Notes under the pieces: generated by a model
Told to the model about the DNA's origin: nothing
What the model saw: only the letters and a program-made list of their open reading frames with translations
The model's database searches: none
Part shown: piece after piece, positions 1 through 5,024 of the stretch
Position numbering within the stretch: the first letter of the stretch is position 1
How the letters are laid out: each line of letters opens with the position of its first letter
From: Phycisphaerales bacterium
Lineage (GTDB): Bacteria > Planctomycetota > Phycisphaerae > Phycisphaerales > UBA1924
Assembly: GCA_029260415.1 (NCBI GenBank)
Contig: JAJDDH010000238.1
Span: 1 to 11,779 of the forward strand
Direction: 5' to 3'
Length of the DNA stretch: 11,779 nucleotides
Position numbers and translations under genes: made by a program

Positions 1-2054
1 GTGTTGTAGTTCAGCTGGGCCTGCTCGTCGGGCCCGTTCGCGTCCGCGTTGCCCCAGATGATCGAGTTGGAAATCTCGGCGGTCGTGCGGAACAGCTCAA
101 CGCCCACGCCTCTGGGGTAGGTGGAGTTCGGGGCGTGGTTGTCCACGATGGTGCAGTTGATGATCCGTGTCCCGTCGGCCAGCTGCACCCGCAGGGCGCT
201 CGAGCCGAACTCCAGGTTTCCGATGTTTCGGGCGATGAGGCAGTTGGCGATGGTCGGCTGCCCGCCGATGGCGAAGATCGCGCTGACACCGCCGTCGCAG
301 ACATTGTCCGTGATCCGGCAGTTGAGCAGGACTTTGTCCTCGCCGCTGAGATCCCCCGAGAGGTGGATGGCGGGGGTGGAACCGATGCCGGGCTGGACGC
401 CGACGCTTGTCCAGACGTCTGAGTTCAGGCCATGGTTGGCGACGAAGTCGGAGTTATAGATGCGGGTCTTGGTCCCGTCCTGGATCCCCGCGCCGGCGCC
501 CGAGTAGGCGGCGTTGTCGGTGAACACGCAGTCACGGATCAGCACGTCCGAGTGCAGCGTGAAGAGCCCGCCGCCGCTGTGCTCGCTCGAGCAGTTGACC
601 TCGATGTCGGCGTGCCCGCCGGAGATGGTGAGACGGTCCAGCTCAACACGCTCGGACGTGTCTCGGAGATTGACGACGTGGTACGCGTTGTCTGAGCGGT
701 TCCCGAGCCCGGGCGTGTCGTCGCCCGCCAGATCCCCAGAGAGAATCGTGGGCGGGGCCTGCGGGTCGCGCTGGCTCGGATCGGTCTCGGTCCCTACGAA
801 CCCGCCCCGGATGGAGACGCCGCGCTGGGGGCGGAAGTACATCGAGCGGGCGCCCGCGGGCCCGGGGGTGTACGTGCCCGAGGCGAGCCAGATCTCCTGC
901 ACGTCACCGCTGGCGGCGGCGAGCGCCAGCGCGTCCTGCAGATCGCTCTTCGCGTGGGTCCACTCAAGGCCGGTCGCGGTGCCGATGGCGTTGGCGTCCA
1001 CGTAGAGCACGCTCGCCTCAGCCTCGTCGGGCACGCCGTCGAGGTCGAGGTCGAGACTGGCGCCGGAGCTGATGTCGCAGGCGTCGGGGACGCCGTTGCG
1101 GTTGAAGTCGACGTCCACCTCGTCGGGGACGCCGTTGGCGTCGCAGTCGTCGACAAGGCCCATGGTGATCTCGTCGGCGTCGCACACGCCGTTGTTGTTC
1201 AGGTCATAGCTGCGGAACCGCGAGACCGCGACCGTCGCATCGAGCAGGGCCAGCGAGGCGTCCGCTTCCTGCGGTGCTCCCACGGGCACGCCCGCGGGCT
1301 GACCCTCGATCAGCACGTCCGGGCTGGAGAACATGAGCACGCGCGGAGCGCCCGAGGTGGAGACGGCGGTCGCGAAGCTCTCGTCGGGGGCCGAGTAGGC
1401 CCGGGCGTAGCTGCGGGCGCCGTTCGAGCAGGGGGTGTCCTCGTAGTTGTGACGGATCCCGAGGTTGTGCCCGATCTCGTGGACGAACGTGAGGTTGGGC
1501 GAGCCTGAGCACGCGACGCTCACGATCGAGAACCCAAGGTCCTCCCGCCCGATCGCGCCTGGCCACACCGCCAGGTACGCCCGCCCGCACACGTCGGTCG
1601 AGCCAACGAACATGCACACGAGGTCGGCCATCGTCTCGTCCCGCATCGTGAGCGCGTCGCTCAGGGCGCCAGCGCCCTGCTGCAGGTTCGACAGATCGGA
1701 GCTGCTGAAGCCCGAGTCGTTGTAGCTGACCACCTCCACGCCGACGAGGGCTGCGACCGTGGGCACGCCCGAGGCGCCAAAGGCGGTGTTGAGGTCGGCG
1801 ATCGCCGAGGCAGCGAGCGCGTCCATCGCCGCGACGCCGCCCGCGGCCGCCTGCGCCTGGGGGGTGTACACGATGAGGATGTCGATGGTCGACCCGTCCT
1901 CGCTGCAGGGGCCCGGGACGCCCCGGGCGACGTCCGCCGTGACCGGGCGCCAGTGGGCGGGCGGGGCGGGGGCCTCGAGCGGGCCCGGGCAGATATCGGA
2001 CTGCCCCCAGAGGGGCGAGCAGCAGGCGGCGAGGATGGCGATCTGGCGGTGCAT
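1..2054 (-). CDS. Secreted zinc metalloprotease with Ca-binding-type repeats and beta-helix region (C-terminus cut by window edge)
   Basis: The frame is open from ATG 2054 to the window edge (684 codons, no stop seen). The start has GGAG seven bases upstream. Residues 1-18 look like a short signal peptide (MHRQIAILAACCSPLWGQS). About 55-280 resemble the M12/reprolysin-like metallopeptidases common in planctomycetes: a beta strand IDILIVYTPQA (58-68), then HEIGHNLGIRH at 192-202, the HExxHxxGxxH zinc site with Glu193 as catalytic base. A later LMFSSPDV segment (240-247) may supply the Met-turn. Residues 284-347 hold Asp/Asn-rich loops of the DLNNNGVCDADE and DANGVPDE kind, resembling EF-hand or thrombospondin type 3 Ca-binding loops. 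From about 350 on, YVDANAIG...IWLASGTYTPG and repeated NC.I..N strands indicate a right-handed beta-helix. It probably acts outside the cytoplasm as a protease. By analogy with its neighbours a dockerin-like tail may lie beyond the edge, but that is not visible. Family assignment is strong; substrate unknown. Confidence 0.9.
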   Translation of the reverse strand, partial: MHRQIAILAACCSPLWGQSDICPGPLEAPAPPAHWRPVTADVARGVPGPCSEDGSTIDILIVYTPQAQAAAGGVAAMDALAASAIADLNTAFGASGVPTVAALVGVEVVSYNDSGFSSSDLSNLQQGAGALSDALTMRDETMADLVCMFVGSTDVCGRAYLAVWPGAIGREDLGFSIVSVACSGSPNLTFVHEIGHNLGIRHNYEDTPCSNGARSYARAYSAPDESFATAVSTSGAPRVLMFSSPDVLIEGQPAGVPVGAPQEADASLALLDATVAVSRFRSYDLNNNGVCDADEITMGLVDDCDANGVPDEVDVDFNRNGVPDACDISSGASLDLDLDGVPDEAEASVLYVDANAIGTATGLEWTHAKSDLQDALALAAASGDVQEIWLASGTYTPGPAGARSMYFRPQRGVSIRGGFVGTETDPSQRDPQAPPTILSGDLAGDDTPGLGNRSDNAYHVVNLRDTSERVELDRLTISGGHADIEVNCSSEHSGGGLFTLHSDVLIRDCVFTDNAAYSGAGAGIQDGTKTRIYNSDFVANHGLNSDVWTSVGVQPGIGSTPAIHLSGDLSGEDKVLLNCRITDNVCDGGVSAIFAIGGQPTIANCLIARNIGNLEFGSSALRVQLADGTRIINCTIVDNHAPNSTYPRGVGVELFRTTAEISNSIIWGNADANGPDEQAQLNYN

Positions 2055-2063
2055 GGCGGTTCT

Positions 2064-2082
2064 CCGGGTGTCTGACACCCGG
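2064..2082. promoter_or_regulatory. Perfect 19-bp palindrome over the metalloprotease Shine-Dalgarno
   Basis: CCGGGTGTC-T-GACACCCGG is an exact 9-bp inverted repeat around one central base. Its left end overlaps the GGAG (2062-2065, minus strand) that serves the metalloprotease start at 2054. As DNA it could be an operator for a dimeric repressor. As RNA it would make an 8-bp stem with a CAG loop that holds the first two G of the ribosome site. The sequence is seen directly; the function is inferred. Confidence 0.45.
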
Positions 2083-2183
2083 GTGGGCGACATGCGTGGT
2101 CGGCGCGCCTCACGGAATCTCATGGATGAGCGATCGCCGAGCGTGTCAGGCTGATGGCGCCCTTCTGGGAGGACGCCAATGAA

Positions 2184-2224
2184 CGCACGCGTCCAGGTGA
2201 TGAAGGCTCACCTGGACGCGTGCG
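2184..2224 (-). terminator. 17-bp hairpin downstream of the dockerin-tail gene, without a clear U tract
   Basis: Arms 2184-2200 and 2208-2224 are perfectly complementary (core GCACGCGTCCAGGTGA with its reverse complement) around a 7-base loop TGAAGGC. It lies 67 bases past the stop of the minus-strand gene ending at 2292 and about 130 bases before the next minus-strand start. In the minus direction the following bases are TTCATTGGCG, so there is no proper run of U. It may work as an intrinsic terminator of the U-poor kind, as a 3' end stabiliser, or as a processing site that separates expression of the two minus-strand units. Confidence 0.5.
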
Positions 2225-2291
2225 GCTCGGGCCGGAGAGGGGAAAGCACGCTCCAGCGACTCCAGACTCGAATCCCGTCAGGCTGGCAGGG

Positions 2292-2717
2292 TCACGGGCA
2301 CCCAGCGCCAAACGCGGACAGGAAGCCGACGATGTCCGTGAAGTCAAAGACGCCAAAGGGTGGCGCGAGGTCCGCCGCGGGGTCCATCGCTCCGAATGCC
2401 CCGAGGAAGGCGACGACATCGGTGAAATCGAGCACGCCGAATGGCTCGGCCAGGTCGGCGTCGTTGCAGCTCACCGGCGCCATCGCAAACGGGACGGGCC
2501 AGAACCCGGCGCTGAGGTCAAAGTTGCCGCTACCCGCGTCGCCGGCGTCAAACTGCCCGATGCCCCCCGAGAGCGTGAACATCCCCCCGGCCATGTCCAT
2601 GGCTCCGCCCGAGTCGATCGTGCTCCAGCTCAGCTCGTAGTCGCCGCCCGACTGGGCAGACGCGTTCGTTGCCAGTGCGGTGATCAAGGCGATGGAGAGT
2701 GCATGATTGTATCGCAT
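2292..2717 (-). CDS. Small exported protein with doubled GC-type dockerin-like C-terminal tail
   Basis: The protein has 141 residues. ATG 2717 is chosen because AAAGGAG lies eight bases upstream and a signal peptide (MRYNHALSIALITALATNASA, cut near residue 21-22) follows at once. An ATG at 2768 would overlap the preceding gene and put a charged stretch before the signal. Residues 23-75 (DYELSWSTIDSGGAM...FTLSGGIGQFDAG...GFWP) match a short Gly-rich exported module that is frequent in planctomycete proteins and has no known function. Residues 84-141 are two 28-residue halves, each DLA.PFGV.DFTD(V/I)V.FL.AFG, bracketed by Cys84 and Cys140; acidic positions in each half suggest EF-hand-like Ca sites as in dockerins. 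The gene starts 34 bp after the stop of the 510-aa gene, so the two are probably cotranscribed. It might be an adapter or anchor for that neighbour. No catalytic domain is present. Confidence 0.88.
   Translation of the reverse strand: MRYNHALSIALITALATNASAQSGGDYELSWSTIDSGGAMDMAGGMFTLSGGIGQFDAGDAGSGNFDLSAGFWPVPFAMAPVSCNDADLAEPFGVLDFTDVVAFLGAFGAMDPAADLAPPFGVFDFTDIVGFLSAFGAGCP
2295..2468 (-). other. GC-type dockerin-like domain coding segment, copy 1
   Basis: This segment codes for 58 residues from Cys84 to the terminal Pro141: two 28-residue repeats closed by a C-terminal Gly-Cys-Pro. The same architecture and exactly the same Cys-to-Cys distance (56 positions) occur at 7645-7818. The tail is typical of exported planctomycete proteins; its binding partner is not known to me. 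Confidence 0.8.
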
Positions 2718-2751
2718 TGGTTGATCTCCTTTGAATGGGTGAGACGCCGGC

Positions 2752-4284
2752 TCACTTCTGCTCTTCACGGGCGAGCTGACGCTCCATCTCTTCGATGCGG
2801 GCGCGCATGGCCTGCAGCTCGTCCTGGATCCGGCGTTCGTTGTCCAGGATCGACTGGTCGATTTCCGCGATGCTCTCGTCGGGGGTCAGCCCGCCGTAGT
2901 ACTGGCTCGGCTGGTCGAGTTGAGGGCCCGCCCAGGTGGCGGGGGCGGAGATTGTGCCGTAGGCGGTGGGAACGAACAGGCACGAGAGCGCGACGTCGTT
3001 CATGTCGAACGTGCCTGAGGTCGAGTTCTGATCCCCGAGAAAGTAGAAGGTGTTGTTGCCCGCGTTGACTGAGAAGACGCTGTGGAACGTGACCGGTCGG
3101 TCATACGTCGCCGTGGGCAGAATCGCGGGGATACGCAGCTCGACGTCCTGCCCACCCGGCAGACTCCCAGCGTTATTGGAAACGCCCATGTTGGCCGTCG
3201 TGTTTGCGCCGATCACGTGCGAGACCTGCGCCTCGGCGGACGCGATGACCAGCACGTACCCGCTGCTGGGGCAGTTGATCGTGCGCTGATCGATGATGTC
3301 GATCGTCGCGGCCACGGGCGAAAGCGTTGCGCCCCCGGAGCTGGCCCGGAAGGCGATGCCCGGTTCATTGAGCATCTCGACGGCGTTGATCGCGTCCGCG
3401 TCGAGGTTCACGGAGGCGTCCCCGTTGACATGGGTCTGGAAGGTCATGGTGTTGGCGTCGCCGCGGATGGTGACCTGCGTGCTCTCGTTGCCCGCGAAGT
3501 TGCCGTCGACCTGGAACCCGATGGAAGAGCCGACGCCCGAGTTGTTGCGCCGGTAGACGTTGAAGTAGCCGCCGCCGTTGGTGCTGATGTCGAACTGCGA
3601 GGTGATGATGGGGGTCGAGGTCGCGTTGAAGACTTGGAGATTCCCCCCGTTGGTGGACCCACTGGCCTCGGCGAGGATGGCGTTGTTGCCGTTGGAGCTG
3701 GTGATCTGGAGGCGGCCGCCCGCGGCGCTGCCGTTGGCGCCGATCTGGAGGGTGGCGGGGTCGAACAGGCCGCCGTTAGAGTTGAAGATGGAAACAGGCC
3801 CGGACGTCGCGTCGAGAATGGAGTCGTTGTCGTAGGCGTCGGTCAGCCCGGTCATGGCGGATTCGGCGATCTCGGCGATGCCCGCGTAGGACGAGAACGT
3901 CGCGTGCGGCGCCGCCGTCATCTCCTGGGCGGGGGAGAGGGTCGTATAGCTTCCACCGCCGACGGGTCGGACGGAGATCTGGAGCCAACGCCGATCGCCG
4001 ATGAACAGCAGCCCCGAGCCGCCGAAGTCCACGGTGACGGTGAACAGCCCGTCCACGACCTCCACGTTAGAGCGGGTGATGACGTTGCCGAGCAGAGCCG
4101 TCGCGGCGGCGTCCCTGAAGAGCCTGAACTGGAAGTCATAGAACCCGTCGGCCAGTTCAGATCTGTCGGACAGCCGACCCTGATAGGTGAAGGTCTCGGT
4201 CAGGGGCTGGGCCTGGGCCAGCCCCGCGGACGCGGCCAGCACGCCGCACGCCAACGCTCGGATCATGTTTCTGCTGCTCATCAT
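2752..4284 (-). CDS. Exported tail-fibre-like surface protein with C-terminal coiled coil
   Basis: The protein has 510 residues. Two adjacent ATGs (4284 and 4281) follow AGGAG at 4289-4293; the second has the better spacing (seven bases against four), so the start could be three bases later. A signal peptide covers about residues 1-25 (MIRALACGVLAASAGLAQAQ). Residues 30-130 (FTYQGRLSD...LADGFYDFQFRLF, VVDGLFTVTVDFG, RWLQISVRP, YTTLSPAQEMTAAPHA) form a beta-rich module found at the N-terminus of many planctomycete secreted proteins. Residues 160-320 are Gly/Asn/Ser-rich repeats resembling phage tail fibres, and 325-445 form another beta-rich domain. Residues 468-510 are a heptad-rich, charged coiled coil (IAEIDQSILDNERRIQDEL), which suggests a trimer. 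There is no dockerin-like tail, but the next gene in the unit is almost nothing else. It starts divergently from the ECF sigma gene at 4452 and may be its target. The molecular role is unknown. Confidence 0.85.
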   Translation of the reverse strand: MMSSRNMIRALACGVLAASAGLAQAQPLTETFTYQGRLSDRSELADGFYDFQFRLFRDAAATALLGNVITRSNVEVVDGLFTVTVDFGGSGLLFIGDRRWLQISVRPVGGGSYTTLSPAQEMTAAPHATFSSYAGIAEIAESAMTGLTDAYDNDSILDATSGPVSIFNSNGGLFDPATLQIGANGSAAGGRLQITSSNGNNAILAEASGSTNGGNLQVFNATSTPIITSQFDISTNGGGYFNVYRRNNSGVGSSIGFQVDGNFAGNESTQVTIRGDANTMTFQTHVNGDASVNLDADAINAVEMLNEPGIAFRASSGGATLSPVAATIDIIDQRTINCPSSGYVLVIASAEAQVSHVIGANTTANMGVSNNAGSLPGGQDVELRIPAILPTATYDRPVTFHSVFSVNAGNNTFYFLGDQNSTSGTFDMNDVALSCLFVPTAYGTISAPATWAGPQLDQPSQYYGGLTPDESIAEIDQSILDNERRIQDELQAMRARIEEMERQLAREEQK

Positions 4285-4326
4285 TGAACTCCTGTGCTCT
4301 GGGTGGTCCCGGGCGCCGCGGGCGCT

Positions 4327-4354
4327 TTGGGTTCAAGCCCGCCGGCACTACACT
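4327..4354 (+). promoter_or_regulatory. Candidate promoter for the sigma-kinase pair
   Basis: TTGGGT and TACACT are spaced by 16 bases in the divergent region. They match the housekeeping -35 and -10 boxes at 3/6 and 4/6 positions. A transcript would begin near 4361, giving a leader of about 90 bases that starts just before the hairpin described at 4365-4448. This is a weak match and not proof of a promoter. Confidence 0.25.
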
Positions 4355-4364
4355 GCTCGTTGGT

Positions 4365-4448
4365 GGGGAGGCGATCTCCCCGCTCTGGATGGAGAGGCAG
4401 CACCCGGTCCCGGTTCCCATCACCGGATGTCAGAACTTGTGGGAGATC
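4365..4448 (+). promoter_or_regulatory. Possible RNA switch hiding the ECF sigma Shine-Dalgarno
   Basis: Two exclusive pairings are visible in the leader. In the first, GGGGAG (4365-4370) pairs with CTCCCC (4376-4381) over a 5-base loop. In the second, GATCTCCC (4373-4380) pairs perfectly over 8 bp with GGGAGATC (4441-4448), which contains the ribosome binding site of the GTG start at 4452. A small stem CCGGT/ACCGG (4410-4414 with 4422-4426) lies inside and would shorten the enclosed loop. The pairing potential is seen directly; that it controls translation is inferred. It does not resemble a riboswitch class I know. Confidence 0.4.
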
Positions 4449-4451
4449 TTT

Positions 4452-5024
4452 GTGTCCCGAGTCGATGAGCTCACCCTGATCCTCAACGAGCTGGGCGCCC
4501 GCCCGAACGGGGATTCGGCCGCGCTCATCGAGCTGGTGTACGACGAACTGCGTGGGCTCTCTGCGTCCTACCTCCAGAACGAGCGCCCGGACCACACGCT
4601 CCAGGCGACCGCCCTCGTGCACGAGGCCTTCCTCGCGATCAACCCCCGGTCGCAGCCCTGGGCGGACCGGACGCACTTCTTCCGCGCCGCGGCCAAGGCG
4701 ATGCGACACATCCTGATCAACCACGCCAAGGCCAAGAAGGCGGTCAAGCGTGGTGGGGGGGAGAGGCCGATCCGCCTCCACGAGACGGCGCTGCTCACCG
4801 ACAGCCCGGACTTGGACCTGCTCGAGCTCGACGACGCGCTCCGCCGGCTCTCCGATCTCGACCCGGAGAAGGGGCACGTGGTCGAGCTCCGGTTCTTCGC
4901 GGGCTGCAGCATCGAGCAGACCGCCACAGCGCTGGGCGTGTCGACCGCGACGGTCGAGCGCCACTGGCGGTTTGCGCGGGCGTGGCTCCGAGCGGATCTT
5001 CAGCCCGAGGAGCGTGCGCCATGA
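4452..5024 (+). CDS. ECF-type RNA polymerase sigma factor (Sig-70_X6/TIGR02999-like)
   Basis: The protein has 190 residues from GTG 4452, chosen because GGGAG lies six bases upstream and the product then begins at the usual point (SRVDELTLILNEL). The frame is also open upstream to an ATG at 4284, but that would add 56 unlike residues across the divergent promoter region. Region 2 (about 22-92) has LIELVYDELRGLSASYL, TLQATALVHEAFL and FFRAAAKAMRHILINHAK, hallmarks of the planctomycete/acidobacterial ECF group often linked to kinases. Region 4 (about 125-182) has LVxLRFF-like VVELRFFAG and a helix-turn-helix at 153-175 (SIEQTATALGVSTATVERHW) for the -35 element. It should direct RNA polymerase to a dedicated regulon. 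No anti-sigma gene is nearby. Its stop overlaps the kinase start as ATGA, so the two are translationally coupled, which suggests kinase control of this factor or the reverse order of signalling. Confidence 0.93.
   Translation: MSRVDELTLILNELGARPNGDSAALIELVYDELRGLSASYLQNERPDHTLQATALVHEAFLAINPRSQPWADRTHFFRAAAKAMRHILINHAKAKKAVKRGGGERPIRLHETALLTDSPDLDLLELDDALRRLSDLDPEKGHVVELRFFAGCSIEQTATALGVSTATVERHWRFARAWLRADLQPEERAP

Noticed and set aside
2295..2468. Classical cellulosome dockerin
   Set aside because: No cohesin, scaffoldin or glycoside hydrolase is present, and the Cys-closed tail with Gly-Cys-Pro end fits the planctomycete dockerin-like group better.
2154..3068. Plus-strand open frame across the dockerin-tail gene and the hairpin
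   Set aside because: The composition is that of a shadow frame, and the opposite strand has clear family matches across it.
3082..4287. Long plus-strand open frame opposite the 510-aa exported protein gene
   Set aside because: It is Arg/Gly/Val/Asp-rich with no domain and mirrors a gene with signal peptide, ribosome site and family motifs; it is a by-product of high GC.
4284..4451. Upstream ATG extension of the first ECF sigma factor
   Set aside because: The extra 56 residues match nothing in the family, cross the divergent promoter region and lack a ribosome site; GTG 4452 has one.
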